From positions 1 to 45,458 of the forward strand of contig JBDROU010000068.1 in assembly GCA_043809745.1 (NCBI GenBank): a stretch of 45,458 nucleotides of DNA, given 5' to 3'. Every line of letters starts with the position of its first letter. Position 1 is the stretch's first letter. The position numbers and the translations under genes are program-made. Positions 14,738 through 25,305 of this stretch are shown in pieces. The DNA is from JBDROU01 sp043809745 [NCBI: bacterium]. GTDB taxonomy: Bacteria > Elusimicrobiota > JBDRMW01. The notes beneath the pieces were generated by a model that ran no database searches, was not told where the DNA came from, and saw only the letters and a list, made by a program, of their open reading frames with translations.

Positions 14738-16666
14738 ATGCGTTTAAGTTTAACATTATGTTTAATTGTTCTCGGTAGTTTTTGGCATGCTAATTGCCAG
14801 GAATTAAAACTTTCTAACCCAGGTGATGAGACGGTAGTGAATTATGCTGACTACGGAATCTTCCATAATATAGGGACACAGAAGTACAGATACGAGATAA
14901 CTAAACGGAAAGAACTCATGGCTGCGGTAGGCGAAGGCATCTTCCCGAATAACAAGGTTTACCAGGACCCGGAATACAAAAAACTCCTAAAGGAGGGTAA
15001 ACTTGAAGGCACCCACTGGAATTTTATTGACAACAAAAATACAAAAATAAATTTTTACAAATGGGCAACAGCTCAGGAAGATCCGGGAGTCAAACAATAC
15101 TACACCGCAGTTTTGTTTGAGCGGTTAGGTATGCTAAAAGAAGCAATAAAAGCTTACTACGCGGTAGTAGTTCACTTCCCCAGAACAACAAGTTTAACTT
15201 ACTGGCAGACACCATGGTATATGGGCGCTAATTCCATAGATAAAATTGAAATTATCACAAGACGAAATCCAGAGCTTGGCATTAAATTAGTAGATGCTAA
15301 AATTAATGTATTAAACGGATTCAACGTTGATAAAAAAGATGATGAGTTTATAGTTAATCCAGGCAAATTAATAAAAGTAAACCCTAAGAAAGTACTTGAA
15401 AGTAAAGTTAAGCTTTTAAAAAAGAATATAGTAAAAACAATTGGCGGGGACAATGTTAAATTAGTCAAATATGGAAACGGCCACTGGCAGCTTCTGGTAG
15501 ATGATAAGCCATACATAATTAAGGCTTTTGCATACACACCTAATAAAGTTGGATTAAGCCCTGATAGAAAAACACTGAATGCTTCACAGGACTGGCAGAT
15601 TCAGGATTTTAATAATAACGGGATACACGACAGCGCTTATGAATCCTGGATAGATAAAAATTATAACAATAAAAAAGATTCAGACGAACCAACTATAGGA
15701 GATTTTGCGCTGCTTAAAGATATGGGATGCAACACTTTAAGGATATATCATCACGTAATAAATAAAGAGCTTTTTAGGGATTTATATAATAATTATGGAA
15801 TTATGCTTATTATAGGTGATCTAGTTGGCGGTTATGCTATGGACAGCGGCGCAAACTGGGATAAAGGCACTGATTATGAAGATCCCAAACAACGGGAAAA
15901 AATGCTGGGGAACATCCGTAAAATGGTAATTGAGAATAAGGATGAACCATACACTCTCATGTGGGTTCTTGGCAATGAAAATGTTTACGGAGCAGGAAAT
16001 AATTCGGACAAAAAACCGGAAGCATTTTTTAAGTTTCTCAGCAAAGCTGCTTCGCTTATACATGAATTGGATCCTAACCATCCGGTTGCTATCAGCAATG
16101 GGGATCTAAAATTCTTAAAAATAGCTGCCGAGAACTGCCGTGAAATCGATATATTTGGCGCAAATGCGTATCGCGGAATATATGGTTTCGGCAGAAGTTT
16201 TTTTGAAAACGTTAAAGATACTTTTGACAAACCGGTGCTTGTAACTGAATTTGGTTGTTCAGCTATCGGAGAAGGATTCACCAAAGAGGAATCGGCAATA
16301 TTTCAGTCAGAATACTTTAAGAATAATTGGGAGGATATCTCATACCATACAGCCGGCTCAGGAGCAGGCAACTCTCTTGGTGGTGTAGCTTTTGAATGGA
16401 TAGATGAGTGGTGGAAAGCAAATTCTGATCTTCCAATTAGAATCCAGAAACAAAAGCAAGAATGGTACAAAAAAAGAAGCGCCCTCTATAAGGACCTGCA
16501 GCCAGAAAACCATGACGAGCTGCCGCAATTCGGGGCACCGTTTATAGATGGATGGAGTTACGAAGAATGGTTCGGGGTTTTCTCGCAGGGAGATGGAAGC
16601 AAGAGTCCTTTCTTAAGGCAGAAAAGGCCGGCTTTTGAAGCTCTTAAAAATTTGTGGAGCAAATAA
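14738..16666 (+). CDS. Secreted glycoside hydrolase-like protein (GH2-type TIM barrel, clan GH-A)
   Basis: 642 residues from ATG 14738, chosen because GAGGT lies 5 bp upstream; an ATG at 14726 gives four more residues. An N-terminal hydrophobic signal peptide (LSLTLCLIVLGSFW) implies export. Residues about 118-145 resemble one TPR-like helix pair. A conserved TIM-barrel part begins around residue 250. WVLGNEN supplies a likely acid/base Glu (E414) and VTEFG a likely nucleophile Glu (E504), the strand-4/strand-7 pair of clan GH-A. An Asp/Asn-rich insertion at about 289-318 (DFNNNGIHD, KKDSDEP) looks like an EF-hand/dockerin-type calcium loop. Substrate is unknown. It could also be a transglycosylase. 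It is monocistronic and faces a convergent gene. Confidence 0.78.
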   Translation: MRLSLTLCLIVLGSFWHANCQELKLSNPGDETVVNYADYGIFHNIGTQKYRYEITKRKELMAAVGEGIFPNNKVYQDPEYKKLLKEGKLEGTHWNFIDNKNTKINFYKWATAQEDPGVKQYYTAVLFERLGMLKEAIKAYYAVVVHFPRTTSLTYWQTPWYMGANSIDKIEIITRRNPELGIKLVDAKINVLNGFNVDKKDDEFIVNPGKLIKVNPKKVLESKVKLLKKNIVKTIGGDNVKLVKYGNGHWQLLVDDKPYIIKAFAYTPNKVGLSPDRKTLNASQDWQIQDFNNNGIHDSAYESWIDKNYNNKKDSDEPTIGDFALLKDMGCNTLRIYHHVINKELFRDLYNNYGIMLIIGDLVGGYAMDSGANWDKGTDYEDPKQREKMLGNIRKMVIENKDEPYTLMWVLGNENVYGAGNNSDKKPEAFFKFLSKAASLIHELDPNHPVAISNGDLKFLKIAAENCREIDIFGANAYRGIYGFGRSFFENVKDTFDKPVLVTEFGCSAIGEGFTKEESAIFQSEYFKNNWEDISYHTAGSGAGNSLGGVAFEWIDEWWKANSDLPIRIQKQKQEWYKKRSALYKDLQPENHDELPQFGAPFIDGWSYEEWFGVFSQGDGSKSPFLRQKRPAFEALKNLWSK

Positions 16667-16754
16667 TCTTGTTTACTCTAATATAAACTACATACCGACC
16701 CCTTTTGATCAGTATGCACACTTCCAATTAAAAGTCTGCTTTAATCAATATCAA

Positions 16755-17429
16755 CTATTCTTTTTTCTTGAACAAACCTCTCAGAAACTCGGCTGCTATA
16801 TCTTTACCGCCTAAGCCGAACGCTATACCCGCAGCTATAGCAACACTGGCAAGTATAATACGAAGAGTATCAGATACTATTAATGTCCCTATTTGCAGCT
16901 GCTCTAAAGCTATTACGCTTACAAAAATAATGATTACTATTTTGGCTATTTTGCCCAGTTTTTCTGCGGGTTCAATCTTATTCGCATACGCGATTTTAGA
17001 AATCAACTCATCCAAGAAATTACCTATAATTAGTCCTACAGCAAGCACAAAGATTGAAGCAACTAATCTGGGTATAAAGAGTATGAAGTGGTTAAGTAAT
17101 TCGGATACTATCTTAAACTCTAGAACCTCGGCAGCTGCCATAAGAAAGGTAAGAAATATAAGCCAGTAAACAAGAAAGCCTATAATTACTGCCGGGGATC
17201 TGCCTAACCCAATTTTGTATGTAACTTCGCTAATCCCAATTTTCTCACTTATCGTATCCAGCTTGCCAATTACAAGAACTTTTTCAACTACCTTCTTTAT
17301 AACTTTCCCAACGATTACACCGATAAACAACAAAAAGACCGCGCCAACAAACTTAGGAAGAACTTCAACAACCTTAACCCCAACATTCTTAAACGGCAGA
17401 TACACAAGATTACTTATTTTTTCGATCAT
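16755..17429 (-). CDS. Small MscS-related conserved TM-helix membrane protein
   Basis: 224 residues; the ATG is preceded by AGGAGGT. There are four or five hydrophobic segments (around residues 28-47, 77-97, 112-137, 165-182 and 190-205). The glycine/alanine-rich end AAGIAFGLGGKDIAAEFL resembles the pore helix of MscS-family channels and the conserved TM-helix repeat. The cytoplasmic beta and vestibule domains of a full MscS are absent, so it is a membrane-only variant. It may be an osmotic channel or a pore-forming relative. It lies 153 bp after pyrG with no clear terminator, so it may be the last gene of the nucleotide operon. Between them GATCGC and GCGATC form an inverted repeat (about 17468-17498) of unknown role. 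Confidence 0.75.
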   Translation of the reverse strand: MIEKISNLVYLPFKNVGVKVVEVLPKFVGAVFLLFIGVIVGKVIKKVVEKVLVIGKLDTISEKIGISEVTYKIGLGRSPAVIIGFLVYWLIFLTFLMAAAEVLEFKIVSELLNHFILFIPRLVASIFVLAVGLIIGNFLDELISKIAYANKIEPAEKLGKIAKIVIIIFVSVIALEQLQIGTLIVSDTLRIILASVAIAAGIAFGLGGKDIAAEFLRGLFKKKE

Positions 17430-17582
17430 TCTACCTCCTCTTTCATAAAACTATAAGATACTATCTAAGATCGCCCAAAAATCCCTTCTTAAGCGATCCT
17501 ATACTCTAATTTATAGTATTAAATAATATTTTATCTTGCAACCTAAACTTTTTGTTAATTAAAGACTCATTATATAAAAGAA

Positions 17583-19169
17583 CTACTTAAAAGCAGCCGA
17601 AGCTTTAACAAATTCTCTAAATAACGGATGAGGCTTAAGAAAACGAGACTTAAATTCCGGATGGAATTGAACCGCTAAGAACCATGGATGACTATCCAAT
17701 TCAATAATTTCAACCAGATCTTTTGCTTTATAAAGACCAGAGAACTTTAGGCCTTTCTTCTTAAATAATTCCTTATATTTATTATTAAGCTCGTACCTGT
17801 GCCTGTGTCTTTCACGTATTAAAACATCTTTGTAGGCTTCAAATGCTTTAGACCCCTCAATAACTTTACATGGGTATGCTCCTAAACGCATAGTACCGCC
17901 TTTTGAGCTAATAGATTTTTGTTCCGGAAGTAAATCAATAACCGGATGCTTGGTATTAGGGTTGAATTCTGTGCTGTGCGCACCCTTAAGATTGCACACA
18001 TTCCTGGCAAACTCTATAACCGCACACTGCATACCCAAACATATACCAAAAAAAGGTATTTCTTTAACTCTTGCATATCTGGTTACAGCAATTTTACCTT
18101 CTATCCCTCTATCCCCAAAACCACCCGGCAATAATATCCCGGATGCTGTTTCCAGTTCCTCTTTATAGTTCGCTTTTTCTACATTTAAATATTTGACGTT
18201 AACTTTTATCCCATTTTCAATGCCGGCATGTACCAAAGCCTCCCAGATACTTTTATAAGAATCTTTTAATTCTGTATATTTCCCCGCGACCGCGATGTTT
18301 ATGGAACGTTTCAGCGAGCAACTCTTCTTAAACTGCTTCTCCCATGCAACTATATCAGCTTTTTTACCTTTAATGCCTAAATAACTTAACACAAGCTTAT
18401 CCAAACCATCTTTCTTAAACTGCAGCGGGACTTCATAGATGTTATGTTTAACATCTCTTTCCTCGATCACTGAATCCTGCCTTACATTACAAAATAGAGC
18501 AATTTTTTGTTTCATACTTTCCGGCATTGGGACCTCTGTCCTGCAAATTAGTATCTGCGGTTCTATGCCTATCTCCCTTAATTTTGCAACGCTTTGCTGG
18601 GTAGGCTTTGTCTTTAACTCCTCCGCAGCTTTAATAAAAGGAAGAAGGGTAACATGAACATATAAGACATTCTCTATTCCTACATCCTGTTTGAATTGTC
18701 GTATAGCTTCTAGAAAATGCAGCCCTTCGATATCACCGGTTGTCCCCCCAATTTCAGTAATCACTATGTCATGATCTCTTGCAAGGGCCTTTATTTTAAG
18801 TTTTATTTCATTGGTTAGATGAGGTATGACCTGTACGGTTTGTCCTAAATATAAACCCTGTCTTTCTTTGCTGATAACAGAATCATAAATCTGACCACTT
18901 GTAATATTATTTCTTTTTGAAGTATTAATATCTATAAACCGCTCATAATGACCCAAATCTAAGTCTGTTTCAGCACCGTCTTCCGTAACAAACACTTCTC
19001 CGTGTTGATAGGGGCTCATTGTCCCCGGATCAACATTTAAGTACGGATCAATCTTAAGCATAGCAACTCTCAATTTACAGCTTTTTAATAAATAACCCAG
19101 AGAAGCAGCTGTAATGCCCTTCCCCAACGAAGAAACAACACCACCGGTTACAAATATATATTTAGCCAC
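17583..19169 (-). CDS. pyrG: CTP synthase
   Basis: 528 residues from a GTG start with AGGGGG upstream. It converts UTP to CTP using ATP and glutamine. The N-terminal synthetase domain begins [16 protein letters not shown] (P-loop), followed by [21 protein letters not shown] and the [10 protein letters not shown] segment. The C-terminal class I glutamine amidotransferase domain has GGFGDRG, the nucleophile Cys in FGICLGMQ, and the catalytic His/Glu in AVQFHPEF. The length is normal for the family. It is the last core gene of the operon, 21 bp after purF, and turns pyrimidine flux started by CarAB into CTP. Confidence 0.98.
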   Translation of the reverse strand: MAKYIFVTGGVVSSLGKGITAASLGYLLKSCKLRVAMLKIDPYLNVDPGTMSPYQHGEVFVTEDGAETDLDLGHYERFIDINTSKRNNITSGQIYDSVISKERQGLYLGQTVQVIPHLTNEIKLKIKALARDHDIVITEIGGTTGDIEGLHFLEAIRQFKQDVGIENVLYVHVTLLPFIKAAEELKTKPTQQSVAKLREIGIEPQILICRTEVPMPESMKQKIALFCNVRQDSVIEERDVKHNIYEVPLQFKKDGLDKLVLSYLGIKGKKADIVAWEKQFKKSCSLKRSINIAVAGKYTELKDSYKSIWEALVHAGIENGIKVNVKYLNVEKANYKEELETASGILLPGGFGDRGIEGKIAVTRYARVKEIPFFGICLGMQCAVIEFARNVCNLKGAHSTEFNPNTKHPVIDLLPEQKSISSKGGTMRLGAYPCKVIEGSKAFEAYKDVLIRERHRHRYELNNKYKELFKKKGLKFSGLYKAKDLVEIIELDSHPWFLAVQFHPEFKSRFLKPHPLFREFVKASAAFK

Positions 19170-19190
19170 TCTACCCCCTATATAGATCTA

Positions 19191-20561
19191 TTACTCTCCG
19201 CAACATCTTTTGTTTACATTTTTATCAACCTCTACAGGATATTCACCTGTAAAGCACGCCGTACAGAATTTTTCACCCTTAATAGGCATTGCTTTTAACA
19301 TACCTTCTAAACTCAAGTAGCCAAGCGAATTTAAATCCAACAACTTGGTAATATCACTCACACTGTTATGACTGGCTATTAATTCATCCTTTGTTGGAAA
19401 ATCAATTCCATAAAAACACGGACTTATTAGAGGAGGACAACTCACCCTCATATGCACCTCTTTTGCCCCGGCCTCTCTTAATGTCTTTATCCTTATACGG
19501 CTGGTAGTTCCCCTAACAATTGAATCCTCTATAATAACAATTTTTTTTCCTTTAATAACTTCTTGAACCGGATTTAACTTTACCTTTACCCCCAAATCTC
19601 TAATCTTCTGCAGAGGTTGAATAAATGTCCGCCCGACATAATGATTCCTTATAATACCCATCTCCAGTTTAATACCTGATTCCTCTGCAAAACCCAGGGC
19701 TGCATAGTTGCCGGAATCCGGAACTGCTAAAACTATATCCGCATCAACAGGCCATTCTTTGGCCAGCTGTCTGCCAAGCTCTTTCCTGGTAAAATATACA
19801 TTGCCTTCAAAGATGTTGCTGTCAGGCCTAGCAAAATATATAAACTCAAAAATACAAAATGATTTTTTTTCTGATTCAGAAGGCTTATAAGAATTTAATC
19901 CTTTATCATCGATTACAAGAACCTCTCCCGGTTCTATATCACGGATATATTTTGCTTTTATCAGATCGAAAGCGCAAGTTTCTGAGCTGACTAAATATGT
20001 GTCGCCAAGCCTGCCTAAGCACAACGGCCTAAAACCATTCACATCCCTGGCGGCTATTAACTGATTTTTTGTTAAAATCAAAATAGAATGAGCGCCCCTA
20101 ACCTGACTGAAAGCATCAAAAATCTTTTCTTTAAAATCAGCTTTCTTCGATCTAGCAATTAAATGCAAAATCAGTTCGGAATCCATAGTTGATTGGAAAA
20201 TTGAGCCTTCTTCTTCTAACTTTGTACGCAAGTTTGCTGAATTTACAAAATTTCCGTTATGGGCGATAGCTATGGAAGCATTGGAAAACTCCGCAACAAA
20301 AGGCTGTGCATTTTTTATCACCGATGACCCTGTTGTTGAATAACGCACATGACCAATGGAAATTTCTCCTTGTAATTTTTGCAAACTATCTCTATCAAAT
20401 ACTTCTGAAACGATACCCATGTCAACTACACCCTTTAACTGATTCTTATCTGAAGCAACAATACCAGCGCTTTCTTCGCCGCGATGTTGTAAAGCATATA
20501 AACCTAAATATGTTAGATCTACCGCTTCTTTATTACCATACACACCAAATATTCCGCACAT
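19191..20561 (-). CDS. purF: Amidophosphoribosyltransferase
   Basis: 456 residues; ATG with GGAG 9 bp upstream. It catalyses the first committed purine step, PRPP plus glutamine to phosphoribosylamine. The protein begins MCGIFGVYG, so Cys2 is the N-terminal nucleophile with no long propeptide. The PRPP-binding loop is VIIEDSIVRGTTS. Cysteines around FCIFEF, VSCPPL and FCTACF fit the 4Fe-4S-binding, Bacillus-type PurF (assignment from family knowledge). The gene sits 27 bp after purL in the operon. Confidence 0.97.
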   Translation of the reverse strand: MCGIFGVYGNKEAVDLTYLGLYALQHRGEESAGIVASDKNQLKGVVDMGIVSEVFDRDSLQKLQGEISIGHVRYSTTGSSVIKNAQPFVAEFSNASIAIAHNGNFVNSANLRTKLEEEGSIFQSTMDSELILHLIARSKKADFKEKIFDAFSQVRGAHSILILTKNQLIAARDVNGFRPLCLGRLGDTYLVSSETCAFDLIKAKYIRDIEPGEVLVIDDKGLNSYKPSESEKKSFCIFEFIYFARPDSNIFEGNVYFTRKELGRQLAKEWPVDADIVLAVPDSGNYAALGFAEESGIKLEMGIIRNHYVGRTFIQPLQKIRDLGVKVKLNPVQEVIKGKKIVIIEDSIVRGTTSRIRIKTLREAGAKEVHMRVSCPPLISPCFYGIDFPTKDELIASHNSVSDITKLLDLNSLGYLSLEGMLKAMPIKGEKFCTACFTGEYPVEVDKNVNKRCCGE

Positions 20562-20588
20562 ACTCGCCTCTCCTTTTGAGCGATCTCG

Positions 20589-22796
20589 TTATACATTAAT
20601 CAGTGAATTATACCAACTGGAAGCTATTATGTTCAGCGGCAATTGAATCAATTTCTTTTTTCCAGAAAATATTTCGAACTTACTGCCGCCCGTCTTCCCA
20701 ATAACCATGAAAGGCATACTTGCTTTTTTTAATATTTCCTTTACTTCAGGGGTATTCTTCTTGTTCGAGGAAATTATTATTCTTCCCTGCGATTCTCCGA
20801 ATAAAAGAGCATCTTTTCTTTCAAGCGGTTCTAAATTATCGATCACGGCTCCTATTAAATTATCTCTCCTTGAAATACAACTTTCCGCCACAGCCACAGC
20901 CAAACCGCCTTCCGAACAATCGTGAGCAGAATTGATCAAACCTTTATGTATAAGTTCCAACATCGTCTTCTGCAGCTGCTTCTCCAGGTTTAAGTCTAAA
21001 TATGGAGCATCACCCCCAACCAATCCATGAATTACACTTAAATATTCACTGCCGCCTAATTCTTCTCTTGTTTCTCCAATTAATATGATATCATTACCAT
21101 CTTCTTTGAAATAAGAGCTGCACCTCTTGCTAATATCATCGATAACTCCAATCATGCCTATAGTTGGAGTCGGGTAAATAGCCCCTTTTGGGCTTTCATT
21201 ATAAAAACTGACATTCCCGCTTACTACCGGAAGATTAAACTTTACACACGCATCAGTAATACCTTTCACAGAATTAACGAATTGCCAGAATCTATCTTCC
21301 TTATGCGGATTCCCAAAATTCAGACAGTCTGTAACACCCGCTGGTTCAGCACCAGAACACACCAAATTACGACAGGCCTCTGCTACCGCAATCTGAGCGC
21401 CCTTATATGGATTTAAAAAACAATATCTACCGTTACAATCGCTGGTAGCGGCAATAGCTTTATTAGTTCCTTTTAATCTCAAAACAGCCGCATCAGATCC
21501 GGGCAGCTCTACTGTATTGGTCTGGACCATATGGTCATACTGTTCGTAAACCCAGGATTTGTTAGTAATATTTGGCGACGCTAGTAATTTCAATAATACT
21601 TTAGAATAATCCTTTTTCTCGCTGACTTTCTTTAAATTTAAATTCTGTGTATTAAAATGGTTTTCCGGTTCCTTAAAAGGAAGGTTATATACAGGAGGAT
21701 CCGTCAATTCTTCGGCATCTATATCAGCAACAACTTTGCCATTATCTTTAATCACAACTTTTTTTGTATCTGTAACATGCCCTATAATAGCCGCATTTAA
21801 ATCCCATTTTTTAAATATATCTTCTACTTCCTTCTCTCTGCCCTTTTGGACGCAAACTATCATGCGCTCCTGCGATTCAGACATCATTATCTCCCATGGT
21901 TCCATATCGCTTTCACGTTTGGGAACGTTATCCAAACTCATATTTATACCTACACCGCCGGCAGCGGCCATTTCAACGGTTGCGCATGTTAACCCTGCCG
22001 CCCCCATATCCTTTATTCCAACAACAGCACCTGTTGCCAGGGTTTCTAAAGTTGCTTCAATTAAGCACTTCTCAGTGAATGGATCTCCCACTTGAACGGT
22101 CGGCCTTTTTTCCTCACCTTCCTGAAACTCTTTTGAAGCAAGTATGCTGCATCCGCCTATTCCATCCCGTCCGGTACTTGCACCTACATACATTATAGCA
22201 TTGCCCTTACCCTTAGCCTGAGCCCTCATAAGATTTTTTCTCGGAGCTACCCCGATGCACATCACATTCACCAAACAATTCCCGTTATAACTTTCATCAA
22301 AATATATCTCACCACCAACCGTAGGCACACCCACACAGTTGCCGTAAAACTGTATTCCGTCAACTACTCCATTTAATAAATATTTATTATATTTTTTTTC
22401 TAAAGATCCAAATCGAAGCGAATCCAAACATGCTATCGGCCTTGCCCCGGCCGTAAAAATATCTCGAATAATCCCGCCAACCCCTGTGGCCGCGCCTTGT
22501 TTAGGTTCAACATAAGAAGGATGATTATGGCTCTCCATCTTGAACACTATCGCCAAATCCCCTACTACAATCCCTCCTGAATCCTCCCCGACCAAACACT
22601 CGTACTTGCCTGTTTTTGGAAAATTCTTCAGCCATTTCCTTGAACTTGGATACCCGCAATGTTCGCTCCATTCAACAGAAAACATAGCAAGCTCGGTTAC
22701 TGATGGCTCCCTGCCAAGAATTTTTAATATCTTCTTGAATTCCGCATCACTAAGCCCAAGTGATTTATAAAGGTCTGTTATATTTTTTTTAGCCAT
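20589..22796 (-). CDS. purL: Phosphoribosylformylglycinamidine synthase subunit PurL (small type)
   Basis: 735 residues from ATG 22796, which gives the expected start [15 protein letters not shown]. An upstream in-frame ATG at 22856 adds 20 atypical residues lying wholly inside purQ. It makes FGAM from FGAR with ATP, with ammonia delivered from PurQ through PurS. Motifs include [17 protein letters not shown], the metal-binding [10 protein letters not shown], and GAATGVGGI, then two AIRS-type halves. The length matches the Bacillus/archaeal small PurL, which needs PurS and PurQ; both are directly upstream. The start overlaps the purQ end by 19 bp, so the two are translationally coupled. Confidence 0.97.
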   Translation of the reverse strand: MAKKNITDLYKSLGLSDAEFKKILKILGREPSVTELAMFSVEWSEHCGYPSSRKWLKNFPKTGKYECLVGEDSGGIVVGDLAIVFKMESHNHPSYVEPKQGAATGVGGIIRDIFTAGARPIACLDSLRFGSLEKKYNKYLLNGVVDGIQFYGNCVGVPTVGGEIYFDESYNGNCLVNVMCIGVAPRKNLMRAQAKGKGNAIMYVGASTGRDGIGGCSILASKEFQEGEEKRPTVQVGDPFTEKCLIEATLETLATGAVVGIKDMGAAGLTCATVEMAAAGGVGINMSLDNVPKRESDMEPWEIMMSESQERMIVCVQKGREKEVEDIFKKWDLNAAIIGHVTDTKKVVIKDNGKVVADIDAEELTDPPVYNLPFKEPENHFNTQNLNLKKVSEKKDYSKVLLKLLASPNITNKSWVYEQYDHMVQTNTVELPGSDAAVLRLKGTNKAIAATSDCNGRYCFLNPYKGAQIAVAEACRNLVCSGAEPAGVTDCLNFGNPHKEDRFWQFVNSVKGITDACVKFNLPVVSGNVSFYNESPKGAIYPTPTIGMIGVIDDISKRCSSYFKEDGNDIILIGETREELGGSEYLSVIHGLVGGDAPYLDLNLEKQLQKTMLELIHKGLINSAHDCSEGGLAVAVAESCISRRDNLIGAVIDNLEPLERKDALLFGESQGRIIISSNKKNTPEVKEILKKASMPFMVIGKTGGSKFEIFSGKKKLIQLPLNIIASSWYNSLINV

Positions 22797-23473
22797 TTTT
22801 TTATAGATTGAAAAATTAATAAGCCATCTGACGAACCTAACACCTGTTCTGAGCATCTCTCAGGATGAGGCATCATACCCAGCACATTCCCCTTTTTATT
22901 TACTATCCCTGCGATATTCTCTAAAGAACCGTTGGGATTTGACTCGTTTGTTATTCTGCCATCTTCATCAGAGTATTTAAATACTATCTGCTTGTTTTTT
23001 ATAAGCTCATTTAATCCTGATCTTTCGATATAGTAATTTCCCTCACCATGAGCGATAGGAATTTTAATAACTTCATTTTTTTTATATTTCTTGGTAAAAA
23101 GCGTGGAATTATTCTCAACCCTTAAATTCACATATTTACATATAAATTTTAAGGTTTTATTCTTAAGCATAGCGCCCGGCAAAAGCCCGGTCTCAAGAAG
23201 TATCTGAAAACCGTTGCAGATACCTATTACAGGTTTTCTTGATTCAGCAAATTCCACAAGCTTGCTCATCGCTTTAGAAAATCTGGCAACCGCGCCGGTT
23301 CTTAAATAATCTCCATAACTAAATCCACCGGGCAGTATTATACAGTCATACTTCGACAAATTGGTATCCTGATGCCATATGTATGACACATCTTCCTTTA
23401 TTACATCCTTTATTACATGGTAGCAATCCATATCGCAATTGGATCCGGGAAATACCAAAACACCAAATTTCAT
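22778..23473 (-). CDS. purQ: FGAM synthase glutaminase subunit PurQ
   Basis: 231 residues; ATG with GGAG upstream. A class I glutamine amidotransferase that releases ammonia for PurL. It begins [18 protein letters not shown] and has [13 protein letters not shown], the nucleophile Cys in VIGICNGFQ and the catalytic His/Glu in MMPHPER. It lies between purS (27 bp upstream) and purL (overlapping), completing the PurLQS complex. Confidence 0.97.
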   Translation of the reverse strand: MKFGVLVFPGSNCDMDCYHVIKDVIKEDVSYIWHQDTNLSKYDCIILPGGFSYGDYLRTGAVARFSKAMSKLVEFAESRKPVIGICNGFQILLETGLLPGAMLKNKTLKFICKYVNLRVENNSTLFTKKYKKNEVIKIPIAHGEGNYYIERSGLNELIKNKQIVFKYSDEDGRITNESNPNGSLENIAGIVNKKGNVLGMMPHPERCSEQVLGSSDGLLIFQSIKKWLKKI

Positions 23474-23500
23474 ATTTAAACTCCTAAATAAAACTAATCA

Positions 23501-23743
23501 CTATTTGATAACAAAACTGTAATCTTCTATAACCGGATTGGCAAGAAGTTTTTTACACATCTCATCGACTTGTTTTTGAGCCTTTTTCACATCCTTTAAG
23601 TTTAACTCAACGGTCACGAATTTTCCTATACGAACCTGCTCATTATTCTTAAAACCTAATGATTCCAAAGCATGCTTGATAGTCAAACCCTGCGGATCAG
23701 ACACAGTCTTTTTTGGCGTTATATAAATCTCTGCTTTTAACAT
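23501..23743 (-). CDS. purS: FGAM synthase subunit PurS
   Basis: 80 residues, the usual size, with AGGAGG before the ATG. A small alpha/beta protein that bridges PurQ and PurL and helps pass ammonia. The typical DPQGLTIKHALESLGF segment and the C-terminal LLANPVIEDYSF are present. It lies 10 bp after guaA. Confidence 0.95.
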   Translation of the reverse strand: MLKAEIYITPKKTVSDPQGLTIKHALESLGFKNNEQVRIGKFVTVELNLKDVKKAQKQVDEMCKKLLANPVIEDYSFVIK

Positions 23744-23753
23744 ATTATTCCTC

Positions 23754-25301
23754 CTACTCCCATTCTATTGTGCTGGGCGGTTTTGAAGATATATCATATA
23801 CCACCCTATTTACACCCTTCACTTCATTAACTATTCTGTTCGATATATTTTCAAGTACATCATAAGGCAGCCTGGCCCATTGTGCAGTCATAGCATCTAC
23901 ACTGTTAACCGCCCTTATGGCTATTATTTTTTCATAAGTCCTCTCATCACCCATTACACCTACAGTTTTTATAGGCAGCAGTACACAAAAAGACTGCCAC
24001 AATTTGGAGTAAAGATTGGATCTTTTTATCTCCTCCATAAGTATCCAATCAGCAGCTCTTAATATATTCAGCTTCTCCTTTGTTACCTCGCCAATTATTC
24101 TTATAGCGAGGCCGGGACCTGGGAACGGATGCCTGTTAACAATCTCTTCCGGCAACCCCAGCTCACTTCCCAAAGCACGGACCTCATCTTTGAATAAATA
24201 TCTTAAAGGCTCTATTAGATCAAACTTCAATCTTTTAGGCAGACCGCCAACATTGTGATGCGTTTTAATTACGGCAGAAGGGCCTCCAAAAGCAGATACG
24301 CTTTCTATTACGTCCGGATATAAAGTGCCCTGCGCAAGGTATTTAAAACTCCCTATCTTTTTAGCCTCCCGTTCAAAGAGTTTAATAAATGTCCTGCCGA
24401 TAATCTTTCTTTTTTTCTCCGGATTTACTACACCTTTAAGAGCCTTAAGAAATATATTTTCAGCTTTTACAAATATTAAATTTACTTTATAATGCTTCCT
24501 GAAACGATCATTAACCATACGGGCCTCATTTTTACGCAAAAGCCCGTTATCTATAAAAACAGCTACCAAATTCTTTCCAATAGCTCTTTTTATAAGAATT
24601 GAAAGCACGGAAGAATCAACCCCGCCGCTTAGAGCGCAAAGCACTTTATCCTTACCAACCTTCTCTTTTAATTCATCAATAGAACTTTTTATAAAAGATT
24701 TCATCTCCCATGATCTTCGGCATTTTGATATTTTAAAAAGAAAATTTTCTAATATTTTTTTTCCGTGTATTGTATGTACAACCTCCGGGTGAAACTGCAA
24801 TCCATAGAAATTTTTTGCAGTATCTGCCATAGCGGCCACAGAAGCATCCCTGGTATATCCGATAACCTTAAATCCTTTTGGGAGCTTAGCTATTCTATCT
24901 CCATGGCTCATCCATACCTGCTCATTATGAGCTAACCCTTTGAATAAGCCTTCCTGCTTTTTTATGTTTAATATAGCCTTACCGTACTCGCGGGCTTTAG
25001 CCTTTATTACACGCCCATCGATCAAAGATGCCATCAACTGGGCGCCATAGCATATCCCCAGAACAGGGATACCCAATTGAAAAATATTTTTATCGCATAC
25101 AGGAGCTTTAGACTGGGTTACGCTCGCAGGGCCGCCGGAAAGAATCAGCGCTGACGGTTTATTCTTTAAGATTTCTTCTGCCCGCGCAGCACAGGGAATT
25201 ATCTCTGAATACACACCGCATTCACGTATTCGCCTGGCGATCAGGTGCGTGTACTGAGAACCAAAATCCAGTATAGCGATCCAATCCTTTTTGTTATTCA
25301 A
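23754..25301 (-). CDS. guaA: GMP synthase (glutamine-hydrolysing)
   Basis: 515 residues from a TTG at 25301, chosen because the product then begins [19 protein letters not shown] as in other GuaA proteins and AAGGA lies just upstream. The ATG at 25367 would add 22 residues inside carB. It aminates XMP to GMP. The class I amidotransferase domain has Cys84 in LGICYGAQL and the His/Glu of LQFHPEV. The ATP-pyrophosphatase loop is SGGVDSS, and the C-terminal dimerisation domain ends KPPSTIEWE. The TTG start 4 bp after the carB stop means coupled, perhaps deliberately weak, translation. Confidence 0.96.
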   Translation of the reverse strand: MNNKKDWIAILDFGSQYTHLIARRIRECGVYSEIIPCAARAEEILKNKPSALILSGGPASVTQSKAPVCDKNIFQLGIPVLGICYGAQLMASLIDGRVIKAKAREYGKAILNIKKQEGLFKGLAHNEQVWMSHGDRIAKLPKGFKVIGYTRDASVAAMADTAKNFYGLQFHPEVVHTIHGKKILENFLFKISKCRRSWEMKSFIKSSIDELKEKVGKDKVLCALSGGVDSSVLSILIKRAIGKNLVAVFIDNGLLRKNEARMVNDRFRKHYKVNLIFVKAENIFLKALKGVVNPEKKRKIIGRTFIKLFEREAKKIGSFKYLAQGTLYPDVIESVSAFGGPSAVIKTHHNVGGLPKRLKFDLIEPLRYLFKDEVRALGSELGLPEEIVNRHPFPGPGLAIRIIGEVTKEKLNILRAADWILMEEIKRSNLYSKLWQSFCVLLPIKTVGVMGDERTYEKIIAIRAVNSVDAMTAQWARLPYDVLENISNRIVNEVKGVNRVVYDISSKPPSTIEWE

Positions 25302-25305
25302 TTGC

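Noticed and set aside
16667-16754. Bidirectional terminator between the convergent genes
   Set aside because: No stable hairpin with a U-run could be found by eye.
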